A stretch of DNA of 64,000 bases from Streptococcus sp. 596553. GTDB lineage: Bacteria; Bacillota; Bacilli; Lactobacillales; Streptococcaceae. Positions 26,514 through 36,077 of the stretch are shown here, piece after piece. Location of the stretch: positions 62,001-126,000 of the forward strand of contig NZ_OXCQ01000001.1 in NCBI RefSeq assembly GCF_900411395.1. The letters run 5' to 3'. Under the pieces are notes generated by a model that made no database searches, had not been told where the DNA came from, and was given only the letters and a program-made list of their open reading frames with translations. Position numbers and translations under genes: made by a program. Position 1 is the stretch's first letter, and the number at the start of each line of letters is the position of its first letter.

Positions 26514-27609
26514 ATGGACATTTCAGTAATCCGTCAGAAAATTGACGCAAATCGTGAAAAATTAGCTTCTTTCAGGGGGTCTCTTTGACCTAGAAGGTCT
26601 AGAGGAAGAGATTGCCATCTTGGAAAACAAGATGACAGAACCTGATTTTTGGAACGATAATATCGCGGCCCAAAAAACGTCGCAAGAATTAAATGAATTA
26701 AAAAACACCTATAACACCTTCCACAAAATGGAAGAGTTGCAGGATGAAGTCGAAATTTTATTGGACTTTTTAGCAGAAGACGATTCAGTGCATGATGAAC
26801 TGGTCGAACAGTTATCAGAACTTGATAAGATGATGACCAGCTACGAGATGACGCTTCTCTTGTCAGAACCTTATGACCACAACAATGCCATCTTGGAAAT
26901 TCATCCAGGATCTGGTGGTACTGAGGCGCAGGACTGGGGCGATATGTTGCTGCGTATGTATACTCGTTATGGCAATGCTAAAGGCTTTAAAGTAGAAGTA
27001 TTGGATTATCAAGCAGGTGATGAGGCTGGTATTAAGTCGGTAACCTTATCATTTGAAGGGCCTAATGCCTATGGTCTTCTCAAGTCAGAAATGGGTGTGC
27101 ACCGTTTGGTGCGAATTTCGCCGTTCGACTCTGCCAAACGTCGCCATACCTCTTTCACATCTGTAGAAGTGATGCCTGAGTTGGACGATACCATTGAAGT
27201 GGAAATCCGGGAAGATGACATCAAGATGGATACCTTCCGTTCAGGTGGTGCCGGTGGACAAAACGTCAACAAGGTTTCAACAGGTGTACGTTTAACCCAC
27301 ATTCCAACTGGAATTGTTGTCCAATCAACAGTGGATCGGACCCAGTATGGAAATAGAGATCGTGCCATGAAGATGTTGCAGGCTAAGCTCTATCAAATGG
27401 AGCAAGAGAAGAAGGCTGCGGAGGTAGATTCTCTCAAGGGTGAGAAAAAAGAAATCACATGGGGAAGCCAAATCCGTTCTTATGTCTTCACACCTTATAC
27501 TATGGTAAAAGATCACCGAACTAGCTTTGAAGTTGCTCAGGTAGATAAGGTTATGGATGGGGACCTAGATGGTTTTATCGATGCCTATCTCAAGTGGCGA
27601 ATTAGCTAA
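26514..27609 (+). CDS. prfB: peptide chain release factor 2, with programmed +1 frameshift
   Basis: RF2 reads UAA and UGA stops. The gene is two frames: 24 codons from the ATG at 26514 to an in-frame TGA (26586-26588), then 340 codons in the +1 frame from the GAC at 26587, 364 residues in all. The site has the classic parts: an internal Shine-Dalgarno AGGGGG (26574-26579), then CTT TGA C. When RF2 is scarce the ribosome slips on CTT, so RF2 limits its own synthesis. The protein shows the SPF stop-recognition motif (ISPFDSAKR) and the catalytic GGQ ([10 protein letters not shown]). ftsE follows 17 bp later. Confidence 0.97.
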
Positions 27610-27626
27610 TATAGAAAGGAAGTAAC

Positions 27627-28319
27627 ATGTCAATCATTGAAATGAGAGATGTCGTCAAAAAATACGACAACGGAACGACTGCCCTACGCGGTGTTTCGGT
27701 CAGTGTTCAACCAGGGGAATTTGCTTACATCGTAGGACCTTCAGGAGCAGGGAAGTCAACTTTTATTCGTTCTCTATATCGTGAAGTAAAAATCGATAAA
27801 GGAAGCCTATCAGTTGCTGGTTTTAATCTGGTTAAGATCAAAAAGAAAGATGTCCCGCTTCTACGTCGTAGTGTTGGGGTTGTCTTCCAGGATTATAAAC
27901 TGTTGCCAAAGAAAACTGTTTATGAGAATATTGCATACGCTATGGAAGTAATCGGGGAAAATCGCCGTAATATCAAAAAACGAGTGATGGAAGTTTTGGA
28001 CTTGGTTGGCTTGAAGCATAAGGTTCGTTCTTTCCCAAATGAACTCTCAGGTGGGGAGCAACAGCGGATTGCGATTGCGCGTGCCATTGTAAATAATCCC
28101 AAAGTACTGATAGCCGATGAACCGACAGGAAACCTGGATCCTGACAATTCATGGGAAATTATGAATCTCTTGGAACGGATTAACCTACAAGGGACAACTA
28201 TTTTGATGGCGACTCATAATAGCCAGATTGTAAATACCTTGCGCCACCGTGTCATTGCCATTGAAAATGGCCGTGTCGTTCGTGACGAATCAAAAGGAGA
28301 GTATGGATACGATGATTAG
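27627..28319 (+). CDS. ftsE: cell-division ATPase FtsE
   Basis: FtsE is the ATPase of the FtsEX complex. In streptococci it drives the peptidoglycan hydrolase PcsB outside the membrane at the septum. The 230 residues have Walker A GPSGAGKST, Q-loop FQDYKLL, signature LSGGEQQRI, Walker B LIADEPTGNLDP and switch ATHNSQ. The end overlaps the start of ftsX. Confidence 0.97.
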   Translation: MSIIEMRDVVKKYDNGTTALRGVSVSVQPGEFAYIVGPSGAGKSTFIRSLYREVKIDKGSLSVAGFNLVKIKKKDVPLLRRSVGVVFQDYKLLPKKTVYENIAYAMEVIGENRRNIKKRVMEVLDLVGLKHKVRSFPNELSGGEQQRIAIARAIVNNPKVLIADEPTGNLDPDNSWEIMNLLERINLQGTTILMATHNSQIVNTLRHRVIAIENGRVVRDESKGEYGYDD

Positions 28320-29238
28320 TAGATTTTTTCGCCATTTATTTGAAGCCTTAAAAAGTTTGAAACGAAATGGTTGGATGACAGTAGCTGCTGTCAGTTCAGT
28401 CATGATTACTTTGACCTTGGTGGCAATATTTGCATCTGTTATTTTCAATACAGCGAAACTAGCTACAGATATTGAAAATAATGTCCGTGTAGTAGTTTAT
28501 ATCCGAAAGGATGTGGAAGATAACAGTCAGACAATTGAAAAAGAAGGTCAAACTGTTACAAATAATGACTACCACAAGGTATATGATTCTTTGAAGAACA
28601 TGTCTACGGTTAAAAGTGTTACCTTTTCAAGTAAAGAAGAACAATATGAAAAGTTAACCGAGACAATGGGAGATAACTGGAAAATCTTTGAAGGAGATGC
28701 CAATCCTCTCTATGATGCCTATATTGTAGAGGCAAATACTCCAAATGATGTAAAAACTATAGCCGAAGATGCTAAAAAAATTGAAGGTGTCTCTGAGGTT
28801 CAAGATGGCGGTGCCAATACAGAAAGACTCTTCAAGTTAGCTTCATTTATCCGTGTTTGGGGACTAGGGATTGCTGCTTTGTTAATTTTTGTCGCAGTTT
28901 TCTTGATTTCAAATACCATTCGTATTACCATTATTTCCCGCAGTCGCGAAATTCAAATCATGCGCTTGGTCGGAGCTAAAAACAGTTATATCCGTGGACC
29001 GTTCTTGTTAGAGGGAGCCTTTATCGGTTTATTGGGAGCTATCGCACCATCTGTTTTGGTCTTTATTGTTTATCAAATGGTTTACCAATCTGTCAATAAA
29101 TCGTTGGTAGGGCAAAATCTATCCATGATTAGTCCAGATTTATTTAGTCCGTTGATGATTGCCCTACTATTTGTGATTGGAATTTTTATTGGTTCACTGG
29201 GGTCAGGAATTTCCATGCGCAGATTCTTGAAGATTTAG
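28312..29238 (+). CDS. ftsX: cell-division membrane protein FtsX
   Basis: FtsX is a four-helix membrane protein with a large outer loop. The 308 residues show helix 1 (about 22-46), the outer domain (about 48-170), then helices 2-4, with the conserved ISRSREIQIMRLVGAKNSYIRGPFLLEG cytoplasmic turn. The ATG at 28312 gives the known pneumococcal length and start (MISRFFRHLFEALK). An ATG at 28303 is also in frame, but it is only three bases from AGGAG. The overlap with ftsE fits coupled synthesis. Confidence 0.95.
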   Translation: MISRFFRHLFEALKSLKRNGWMTVAAVSSVMITLTLVAIFASVIFNTAKLATDIENNVRVVVYIRKDVEDNSQTIEKEGQTVTNNDYHKVYDSLKNMSTVKSVTFSSKEEQYEKLTETMGDNWKIFEGDANPLYDAYIVEANTPNDVKTIAEDAKKIEGVSEVQDGGANTERLFKLASFIRVWGLGIAALLIFVAVFLISNTIRITIISRSREIQIMRLVGAKNSYIRGPFLLEGAFIGLLGAIAPSVLVFIVYQMVYQSVNKSLVGQNLSMISPDLFSPLMIALLFVIGIFIGSLGSGISMRRFLKI

Positions 29239-29255
29239 GTAAAATAATTATTTTT

Positions 29256-29285
29256 ATGAGGAGGTTGTAAAATCTCCTTTTTTGC
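29256..29285 (+). terminator. ftsX terminator
   Basis: AGGAG and CTCCT around a ten-base loop, then six T residues. Confidence 0.7.
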
Positions 29286-29313
29286 TACAAGAGTTTTTGA
29301 AAAGGGACTTCTA

Positions 29314-29463
29314 ATACTCAATGGAAATCAAAGAGCAAACTAGGTAGCTCGCCACAGGATGCTCAAAATACTGATTTGAGGTTGTAGATAAGACTGACGA
29401 AGTCAGTCACATGTATACGGTAAGACGACGCTGACGTGGTTTGAAGAGATTTTCGAAGAGTAT
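29314..29463 (-). repeat. BOX element with one boxB
   Basis: The ends atactcaatggaaatcaaag and gattttcgaagagtat frame a single boxB (gactgacgaagtcag). The middle is slightly diverged (gctcgccacaggatgc). It lies in the 419-base gap between ftsX and ptsG. Confidence 0.9.
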
Positions 29464-29544
29464 AAAGAAGTTCCCCAGAGAAGACTTCTTGATGGCTAAT
29501 TTGAACTTGAAATTTGGCACTAGAAAATTTTTTGAAAAAAGTGT

Positions 29545-29631
29545 AATTTTTTTTGTAAAAGCCTTTACAAAAAAAATTAAAGTGGTATAATTAAATCATA
29601 AAAGGTGCAAACGTTTTCGTAAAACGTTTGC
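29545..29631 (+). promoter_or_regulatory. ptsG promoter with two perfect inverted repeats
   Basis: TTTACA (29564-29569), 16 bp, extended -10 TGgTATAAT (TATAAT at 29586-29591). A 15-bp perfect inverted repeat (29545-29559 with 29564-29578) covers the -35. A second, 11 bp perfect (GCAAACGTTTT, CGT, AAAACGTTTGC; 29607-29631), lies just after the expected start site. The second resembles a CcpA or LacI-type operator core (AAACGTTT). Confidence 0.75.
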
Positions 29632-29656
29632 CTAAATAAAAATAAAGGAGATTTGA

Positions 29657-31837
29657 ATGATGAAAGATACATTCAAAAATGTCTTGTCTTTCGAATTTTG
29701 GCAAAAATTCGGTAAGGCTTTGATGGTGGTTATCGCGGTTATGCCGGCTGCTGGTTTGATGATTTCAATCGGTAAGTCTATCGTGATGATTAACCCTAAC
29801 TTTGCTCCACTCGTTATTACTGGTGGTGTCTTAGAGCAAATCGGTTGGGGGGTTATCGGTAACCTTCATATTTTGTTTGCCCTAGCCATTGGAGGAAGCT
29901 GGGCTAAAGAACGTGCTGGTGGTGCTTTCGCCGCTGGTCTTGCTTTCATCTTGATTAACCGTATCACTGGTACAATCTTTGGTGTATCAGGCGATATGTT
30001 GAAAAATCCAGATGCTATGGTAACTACTTTCTTTGGTGGTTCAATCAAAGTTGCTGATTACTTTATCAGTGTTCTTGAAGCTCCAGCCTTGAACATGGGT
30101 GTATTCGTAGGGATTATCTCAGGTTTTGTAGGGGCAACTGCTTACAACAAATACTACAACTTCCGTAAACTTCCTGATGCACTTTCATTCTTCAACGGGA
30201 AACGTTTCGTACCATTTGTAGTTATCCTTCGTTCAGCAATCGCTGCAATTCTACTTGCTGCCTTCTGGCCAGTAGTTCAAACAGGTATCAATAGCTTTGG
30301 TATCTGGATTGCCAACTCACAAGAAACTGCTCCAATCCTTGCACCATTCTTGTATGGTACATTGGAACGTTTGCTCTTGCCATTTGGTCTTCACCACATG
30401 TTGACTATCCCAATGAACTATACAGCTCTTGGTGGTACTTATGACATTTTAACTGGTGCAGCTAAAGGTACTCAAGTATTTGGTCAAGACCCACTATGGC
30501 TTGCATGGGTAACAGACCTTGTTAACCTTAAAGGTACAGATGCAAGTCACTACCAACAATTGTTAGATACTGTTCACCCAGCTCGTTTCAAAGTTGGACA
30601 AATGATCGGTTCATTCGGTATCTTGATGGGTGTGATTGTGGCTATCTACCGTAATGTCGATGCTGATAAGAAACATCAATATAAAGGTATGATGATTGCG
30701 ACAGCTCTTGCAACATTCTTGACAGGGGTTACTGAACCAATCGAATACATGTTCATGTTTGTAGCAACACCTATGTATCTTGTTTACTCACTTGTTCAAG
30801 GTGCTGCCTTCGCTATGGCTGACGTAGTAAACCTACGTGTCCACTCATTCGGTTCAATTGAATTCTTGACTCGTACACCACTAGCAATTAATGCTGGTAT
30901 TGGTATGGATCTCGTTAACTTTATCTGGGTAACTGTTCTCTTTGCTGTAATCATGTACTTTATCGCAAACTTCATGATTCAAAAATTCAACTACGCAACT
31001 CCAGGGCGTAACGGAAACTACGAAACTGCTGAAGGTTCAGAAGAATCTAGCAGCGAAGTGAAAGTTGCAGCAGGCTCTCAAGCTGTAAACATTATCAACC
31101 TTCTTGGTGGACGTGCAAACATCGTTGATGTTGACGCATGTATGACTCGTCTTCGTGTAACTGTTAAAGATGCAGATAAAGTAGGAAATGCAGAGCAATG
31201 GAAAGCAGAAGGAGCTATGGGTCTTGTCATGAAAGGACAAGGGGTTCAAGCTATCTACGGTCCAAAAGCAGACGTATTGAAATCTGATATCCAAGATATC
31301 CTTGATTCAGGTGAAATCATTCCTGAAACTCTTCCAAGCCAAATGACTGAAGCACAACAAAACACTGTTCACTTCAAAGGTCTTACTGAGGAAGTTTACT
31401 CAGTAGCAGACGGTCAAGTTATTGCTTTGGAACAAGTAAAAGATCCAGTATTTGCTCAAAAAATGATGGGTGATGGATTTGCAGTAGAACCTGCAAATGG
31501 AAACATTGTATCTCCAGTTTCAGGTACTGTATCAAGCATCTTCCCAACAAAACATGCTCTTGGTATTGTGACTGAAGCAGGTCTTGAAGTATTGGTTCAC
31601 ATTGGTTTGGACACAGTAAGTCTTGAAGGTAAACCATTTACAGTTCATGTTGCTGAAGGACAAAAAGTTGTAGCAGGTGATCTCCTTGTCACAGCTGACT
31701 TGGATGCTATCCGTGCAGCAGGACGTGAAACTTCAACAGTAGTTGTCTTCACAAATGGTGATGCAATTAAATCAGTTAAATTAGAAAAAACAGGTTCTCT
31801 TGCAGCTAAAACAGCAGTTGCTAAAGTAGAATTGTAA
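29657..31837 (+). CDS. ptsG: PTS glucose-type permease EIICBA
   Basis: A 726-residue phosphotransferase permease that takes in and phosphorylates a hexose, most likely glucose. Domain order is IIC (about 1-440, membrane channel, with GTLERLLLPFGLHHMLTIP and the GVTEPIEYMFMF loop), IIB (about 470-560, phospho-cysteine C495 in DACMTRLRV) and IIA (about 580-726, phospho-histidine H648 in LVHIGLDTVSL). It starts at ATGATG after AAAGGAG; the second ATG is also possible. It is single-gene, with a strong terminator and two palindromes at the promoter. Maltose or glucosamine cannot be excluded as extra substrates. Confidence 0.92.
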   Translation: MMKDTFKNVLSFEFWQKFGKALMVVIAVMPAAGLMISIGKSIVMINPNFAPLVITGGVLEQIGWGVIGNLHILFALAIGGSWAKERAGGAFAAGLAFILINRITGTIFGVSGDMLKNPDAMVTTFFGGSIKVADYFISVLEAPALNMGVFVGIISGFVGATAYNKYYNFRKLPDALSFFNGKRFVPFVVILRSAIAAILLAAFWPVVQTGINSFGIWIANSQETAPILAPFLYGTLERLLLPFGLHHMLTIPMNYTALGGTYDILTGAAKGTQVFGQDPLWLAWVTDLVNLKGTDASHYQQLLDTVHPARFKVGQMIGSFGILMGVIVAIYRNVDADKKHQYKGMMIATALATFLTGVTEPIEYMFMFVATPMYLVYSLVQGAAFAMADVVNLRVHSFGSIEFLTRTPLAINAGIGMDLVNFIWVTVLFAVIMYFIANFMIQKFNYATPGRNGNYETAEGSEESSSEVKVAAGSQAVNIINLLGGRANIVDVDACMTRLRVTVKDADKVGNAEQWKAEGAMGLVMKGQGVQAIYGPKADVLKSDIQDILDSGEIIPETLPSQMTEAQQNTVHFKGLTEEVYSVADGQVIALEQVKDPVFAQKMMGDGFAVEPANGNIVSPVSGTVSSIFPTKHALGIVTEAGLEVLVHIGLDTVSLEGKPFTVHVAEGQKVVAGDLLVTADLDAIRAAGRETSTVVVFTNGDAIKSVKLEKTGSLAAKTAVAKVEL

Positions 31838-31841
31838 TATA

Positions 31842-31877
31842 CTTGAGGTTGGAAGCTGTATTCCAACCTCTTATTTT
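31842..31877 (+). terminator. ptsG terminator
   Basis: GAGGTTGGAA and TTCCAACCTC form a perfect 10-bp stem with a 6-base loop, followed by TTATTTT. Confidence 0.9.
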
Positions 31878-31888
31878 GGGAGAAAAGC

Positions 31889-32704
31889 ATGAAATTTTTA
31901 ACACTCAATACTCACAGTTGGATGGAGAAAGAAGCAGAGGAAAAATTCCAGATTTTGCTTGAGGATATTCTTGAAAAGGACTATGATTTGATTTGTTTCC
32001 AAGAAATCAATCAGGAAATCACCTCTCCAGAGGTGGAGATTAATGACCTTTATCAAGCTTTGCCAGCAGCTGAGCCTATTCACCAAGATCACTATGTTAG
32101 ACTCTTGGTTGAAAAGTTGTCTGAGCAAGGGAAAAATTACTACTGGACTTGGGCCTATAACCATATCGGTTATGATCGCTACCATGAAGGTGTAGCTATC
32201 TTGTCTAAAACATCTATTGAACCCAGAGAAATTTTAGTTTCAGATGTGGATGATCCAACAGACTATCATACTCGCCGTGTTGCCTTGGCTGAAACTGTAG
32301 TTGATGGTCAGGATCTTGCAGTTGCAAGTGTCCACCTTTCTTGGTGGAATAAAGGTTTCCAAGAAGAATGGGCACGATTTGAGGCTGTCTTGAAAGAATT
32401 GAACAAGCCACTTTTACTAGCTGGAGATTTTAACAACCCGGCTGGACAGGAAGGCTACCAAGCTATTTTAGCTAGTCCATTAGGCTTACAAGACGCTTTT
32501 GAAGTTGCTAAAGAGAAAAGCGGTAGCTATACCGTTCCACCAGAAATTGATGGCTGGAAGGGGAATACAGAACCCCTTCGAATCGACTATGTTTTTACTA
32601 GCAAGGAGTTAGCGGTAGAAAATTTACATGTCGTATTTGATGGTAACAAGAGTCCGCAAGTCAGTGATCACTATGGCTTGAATGCTATTTTAAACTGGAA
32701 ATAA
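31889..32704 (+). CDS. endonuclease/exonuclease/phosphatase family protein
   Basis: A 271-residue protein of the EEP fold. It has TLNTHSW at the start, CFQEINQE (metal glutamate), HLSWWNKGFQ, GDFNNPAG (the D-x-N pair) and the closing SDHYGLNA (Asp-His dyad). The set of metal and catalytic residues is complete. There is no signal peptide, so it is cytoplasmic; the substrate (nucleic acid or a small phosphodiester) is unknown. It follows the ptsG terminator closely and may use read-through. Confidence 0.85.
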   Translation: MKFLTLNTHSWMEKEAEEKFQILLEDILEKDYDLICFQEINQEITSPEVEINDLYQALPAAEPIHQDHYVRLLVEKLSEQGKNYYWTWAYNHIGYDRYHEGVAILSKTSIEPREILVSDVDDPTDYHTRRVALAETVVDGQDLAVASVHLSWWNKGFQEEWARFEAVLKELNKPLLLAGDFNNPAGQEGYQAILASPLGLQDAFEVAKEKSGSYTVPPEIDGWKGNTEPLRIDYVFTSKELAVENLHVVFDGNKSPQVSDHYGLNAILNWK

Positions 32705-32711
32705 TGACTGA

Positions 32712-32747
32712 AAAGAGGTTGGAATCATGAAGTTCCAGCCTTTTTCT
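32712..32747 (+). terminator. terminator after the EEP gene
   Basis: AGGTTGGAA and TTCCAGCCT with an eight-base loop, then TTTTTC. Confidence 0.8.
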
Positions 32748-32807
32748 GACTAGAGAAGCTACTGGAAATAGCCTAAATAAGTGAGGCTACTGAAATGGAA
32801 TAAAATG

Positions 32808-32816
32808 TGGTATAAT
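32808..32816 (+). promoter_or_regulatory. promoter of the DEAD-box helicase gene
   Basis: TGgTATAAT, 28 bases before the start codon. Confidence 0.7.
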
Positions 32817-32844
32817 TGATAGGATAGATAGAATCGAGGATATT

Positions 32845-34188
32845 ATGTCATTTACGAAATTTCAATTTAAAAACTATATTAGAGAAGCCTTGCAGGAGTT
32901 GAAATTTACAACTCCAACAGAGGTACAAGATAAGTTGATTCCCATTGTTTTGGCAGGACGAGATTTGGTTGGAGAATCAAAAACAGGTTCAGGTAAGACT
33001 CATACTTTCTTGTTACCGATTTTCCAGCAATTAGATGAAGCCAGCGATAGTGTACAAGCAGTGATTACTGCACCGAGTCGTGAGTTGGCTACTCAAATTT
33101 ACCAAGCAGCGCGTCAGATTGCAGCTCACTCAGATGTCGAAGTTCGTGTGGTTAATTATGTGGGTGGTACAGATAAGGCTCGCCAGATTGAGAAATTGGC
33201 AAGCAATCAGCCTCATATTGTTATCGGAACGCCTGGCCGTATTTATGACTTAGTTAAGTCTGGTGACCTAGCTATTCACAAGGCTAAGACCTTTGTGGTC
33301 GATGAGGCAGATATGACCTTGGATATGGGATTCTTGGAAACTGTTGATAAGATTGCTGGAAGCCTTCCAAAAGACTTGCAATTCATGGTCTTCTCAGCGA
33401 CTATCCCACAAAAACTGCAACCATTCTTGAAAAAATACTTGTCAAATCCTGTTATGGAGAAAATCAAGACCAAAACGGTCATTTCTGATACCATTGATAA
33501 TTGGTTGATTTCGACTAAGGGACGTGACAAGAATACTCAAATTTACCAGTTAACTCAGTTGATGCAACCGTATTTGGCAATGATTTTTGTTAACACTAAA
33601 ACGCGTGCTGATGAATTGCATTCATATCTGACTGCTCAAGGCTTGAAGGTGGCAAAAATCCATGGGGATATTGCCCCTCGTGAGCGCAAACGTATCATGA
33701 ACCAGGTGAAAAATCTGGATTTTGAGTATATTGTCGCAACAGATTTGGCAGCGCGTGGAATAGACATTGAAGGTGTCAGCCATGTCATCAATGATGCCAT
33801 TCCGCAAGATTTGTCCTTCTTTGTTCACCGTGTTGGTCGTACTGGACGAAATGGCCTACCAGGTACAGCTATTACCCTTTATCAGCCAAGTGATGACTCG
33901 GATATCCGTGAGTTGGAGAAATTGGGAATCAAGTTTACTCCTAAGATGGTAAAAGATGGAGAATTCCAAGATACTTATGACCGTGATCGTCGTGCCAACC
34001 GTGAGAAAAAACAAGATAAACTTGATATTGAAATGATTGGTCTGGTCAAAAAGAAAAAGAAAAAAGTCAAACCGGGTTATAAGAAGAAAATTCAATGGGC
34101 GTTTGATGAAAAGCGCCGCAAAACCAAGCGTGCTGAAAATCGCGCTCGCGGTCGTGCAGAGCGTAAAGCTAAACGCCAAACATTTTAA
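32845..34188 (+). CDS. DEAD-box ATP-dependent RNA helicase
   Basis: A 447-residue helicase. Motifs in order: the Q motif region TPTEVQDKLIP, motif I SKTGSGKT, PSRELA, TPGR, DEAD (VVDEADMTLDMGF), SAT and, in the second RecA domain, ATDLAARGIDIEG and HRVGRTGR. The last 70 residues are very basic (KKKKKVKPGYKKK), a common RNA-binding tail. It resembles CshB of Bacillus. It probably helps ribosome assembly or RNA decay at low temperature. It is single-gene, ended by a hairpin. Confidence 0.93.
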   Translation: MSFTKFQFKNYIREALQELKFTTPTEVQDKLIPIVLAGRDLVGESKTGSGKTHTFLLPIFQQLDEASDSVQAVITAPSRELATQIYQAARQIAAHSDVEVRVVNYVGGTDKARQIEKLASNQPHIVIGTPGRIYDLVKSGDLAIHKAKTFVVDEADMTLDMGFLETVDKIAGSLPKDLQFMVFSATIPQKLQPFLKKYLSNPVMEKIKTKTVISDTIDNWLISTKGRDKNTQIYQLTQLMQPYLAMIFVNTKTRADELHSYLTAQGLKVAKIHGDIAPRERKRIMNQVKNLDFEYIVATDLAARGIDIEGVSHVINDAIPQDLSFFVHRVGRTGRNGLPGTAITLYQPSDDSDIRELEKLGIKFTPKMVKDGEFQDTYDRDRRANREKKQDKLDIEMIGLVKKKKKKVKPGYKKKIQWAFDEKRRKTKRAENRARGRAERKAKRQTF

Positions 34189-34194
34189 TAGAAA

Positions 34195-34222
34195 TTGTTG
34201 GAGTACTGAACTCCAACTTTTT
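34195..34222 (+). terminator. terminator of the helicase gene
   Basis: GTTGGAGT and ACTCCAAC around a short loop, followed by five T residues. Confidence 0.88.
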
Positions 34223-34287
34223 GCTTTATGAGAACGAACTATCTAAACCGAAATACCACATTAAAGACTGCAAATTGCGATTAAAAA

Positions 34288-34296
34288 TGGTATAAT
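34288..34296 (+). promoter_or_regulatory. metK promoter, extended -10
   Basis: TGgTATAAT, about 15 bases before the riboswitch begins and 260 bases before the metK start codon. Confidence 0.75.
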
Positions 34297-34308
34297 GATA
34301 AAGTTATA

Positions 34309-34551
34309 TAGTCCCGATAAGATGGTAGGTATTTCTATTTTTTCTTGCGAGTCGCAACTCGCAAAGAATGACGGCTCCAAAGTAGTCGCTCGTCATTCTA
34401 CGGTTGTCGCTATAAGTCGGTCACCCTATGCGCCTTACTAGCTTCAGAAATAAAAAAGTATCGTTTTTATTTCTTTCGCGTCGTAACTCTTAGAAAATGA
34501 AAATACCTATCAGTACTTTGTAACTCTATAACACTATTTTTAAGGGGGGAC
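34309..34551 (+). promoter_or_regulatory. SMK box (SAM-III) riboswitch with an enlarged arm
   Basis: GTCCCGATAAGATGG (34311-34325) and CAGTACTTTGTAAC (34511-34524) match the SMK core. GTCCC pairs with GGGAC (34547-34551), the 3' side of the metK ribosome site GGGGGG, so SAM binding would hide it. An 11-bp helix (34324-34334 with 34501-34511) closes the core. Between its halves lie about 165 extra bases with three more hairpins: 34345-34364, 34365-34399 and 34447-34473. The riboswitch would lower MetK synthesis when SAM is high. This region fills the 369-base gap before metK. Confidence 0.85.
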
Positions 34552-34557
34552 ATTTTT

Positions 34558-35748
34558 ATGTCAGAACGTAAATTATTCACGTCTGAATCTGTATCTGAGG
34601 GGCATCCAGATAAGATTGCAGACCAAATTTCAGATGCGATTTTGGATGCTATTTTAGCTAAGGATCCAGAGGCGCACGTTGCTGCTGAGACAGCTGTATA
34701 TACTGGTTCCGTCCACGTTTTTGGTGAAATTTCTACAAATGCCTATGTGGATATTAATCGTGTGGTTCGTGATACCATTGCAGAGATTGGCTATACCAAT
34801 ACAGAATATGGATTTTCTGCTGAGACGGTGGGAGTTCATCCGTCACTTGTTGAGCAGTCACCAGATATTGCTCAAGGTGTTAACGAAGCCTTGGAGGTTC
34901 GTGGAAATGCAGATCAAGATCCGCTGGACTTGATTGGTGCTGGAGACCAAGGTCTCATGTTTGGATTTGCTGTGGATGAAACAGAGGAGCTCATGCCATT
35001 GCCAATTTCACTCAGTCATAAATTGGTTCGTCGTCTGGCAGAACTTCGCAAGTCTGGGGAAATCAGCTATCTTCGCCCAGATGCTAAATCACAAGTTACA
35101 GTTGAGTATGATGAAAATGACCGTCCAGTACGTGTGGACACAGTCGTTATTTCAACTCAGCACGATCCAGAAGTCAGCAACGAACAAATTCACAATGATG
35201 TCATTAGCAAGGTTATCAAAGAGGTTATTCCAGCCTCTTACTTGGATGCGCAAACAAAATTCTTCATCAATCCAACTGGACGTTTTGTAATCGGTGGGCC
35301 TCAAGGGGACTCAGGTTTGACTGGTCGTAAGATTATCGTAGATACTTATGGTGGCTACTCTCGTCACGGTGGTGGTGCCTTCTCTGGTAAGGATGCGACT
35401 AAGGTGGACCGTTCTGCCTCATATGCAGCTCGTTATATTGCCAAGAATATCGTTGCAGCAGGTTTGGCTAAAAAAGCGGAAGTGCAATTGGCTTATGCTA
35501 TCGGTGTTGCCCAGCCTGTTTCTGTCCGTATTGATACTTTCGGTACAGGAACAGTAGCTGAAAGCAAGCTTGAAAAAGCGGCTCGTCAAATCTTTGACCT
35601 TCGCCCTGCAGGAATTATCCAAATGTTGGATCTTAAACGTCCAATCTACCGTCAAACAGCAGCTTATGGACACATGGGACGTACAGATATTGACCTTCCA
35701 TGGGAACGTTTGGATAAGGTAGATGCTTTAAAAGAAGCAATCAAATAA
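34558..35748 (+). CDS. metK: S-adenosylmethionine synthetase
   Basis: MetK makes SAM from methionine and ATP. The 396-residue protein has the family marks: [32 protein letters not shown], the flexible-loop and P-loop-like [21 protein letters not shown], and [17 protein letters not shown]. The ribosome site is part of the SMK riboswitch. It is transcribed alone with a hairpin after the stop. Confidence 0.98.
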   Translation: MSERKLFTSESVSEGHPDKIADQISDAILDAILAKDPEAHVAAETAVYTGSVHVFGEISTNAYVDINRVVRDTIAEIGYTNTEYGFSAETVGVHPSLVEQSPDIAQGVNEALEVRGNADQDPLDLIGAGDQGLMFGFAVDETEELMPLPISLSHKLVRRLAELRKSGEISYLRPDAKSQVTVEYDENDRPVRVDTVVISTQHDPEVSNEQIHNDVISKVIKEVIPASYLDAQTKFFINPTGRFVIGGPQGDSGLTGRKIIVDTYGGYSRHGGGAFSGKDATKVDRSASYAARYIAKNIVAAGLAKKAEVQLAYAIGVAQPVSVRIDTFGTGTVAESKLEKAARQIFDLRPAGIIQMLDLKRPIYRQTAAYGHMGRTDIDLPWERLDKVDALKEAIK

Positions 35749-35752
35749 AATC

Positions 35753-35781
35753 TTAAGAGGGGAACTTCCTCTCTTTTTTAT
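35753..35781 (+). terminator. metK terminator
   Basis: AGAGGGGAA and TTCCTCTCT with one wobble pair and a one-base centre (effective loop larger), then TTTTTT. Confidence 0.8.
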
Positions 35782-36030
35782 AGTTTTTAACTATACTGGG
35801 ATACTGTTTTGAAAATCTATTTTGCGAAAGTAGAGATTTACATGTATTTCTTTAAAAATGACAAAGGTTGAGATTTCTCCTTGTTGCTTGGACTTCATTC
35901 AAAAGTCTGTTACCCAAGCCTTGTTCAAACTTCCAATACACTAGCTGTTTCCATAGCATGACTTCTGCACTAGACTTTCTTTTCCGAATAAATAGATAGA
36001 ACCATAGAATCTAGTAAACCTAGAATTAAA
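35782..36030. other. gap between metK and pyrD, no gene recognised
   Basis: About 250 bases with no convincing open frame on either strand. Short out-of-frame stretches on the minus strand look protein-like, which may mean a decayed gene, but I could not identify one. The pyrD promoter lies at its right end. Confidence 0.4.
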
Positions 36031-36034
36031 ACTG

Positions 36035-36043
36035 TGGTATAAT
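36035..36043 (+). promoter_or_regulatory. pyrD promoter, extended -10
   Basis: TGgTATAAT, 34 bases before the start codon. Confidence 0.7.
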
Positions 36044-36077
36044 ATTAGCAATAAAAGGAATCTGGAGGATTAGAATC

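Noticed and set aside
36000..36077. PyrR attenuator before pyrD
   Set aside because: The leader between the -10 and the pyrD start is about 35 bases and has no terminator or PyrR-binding loop.
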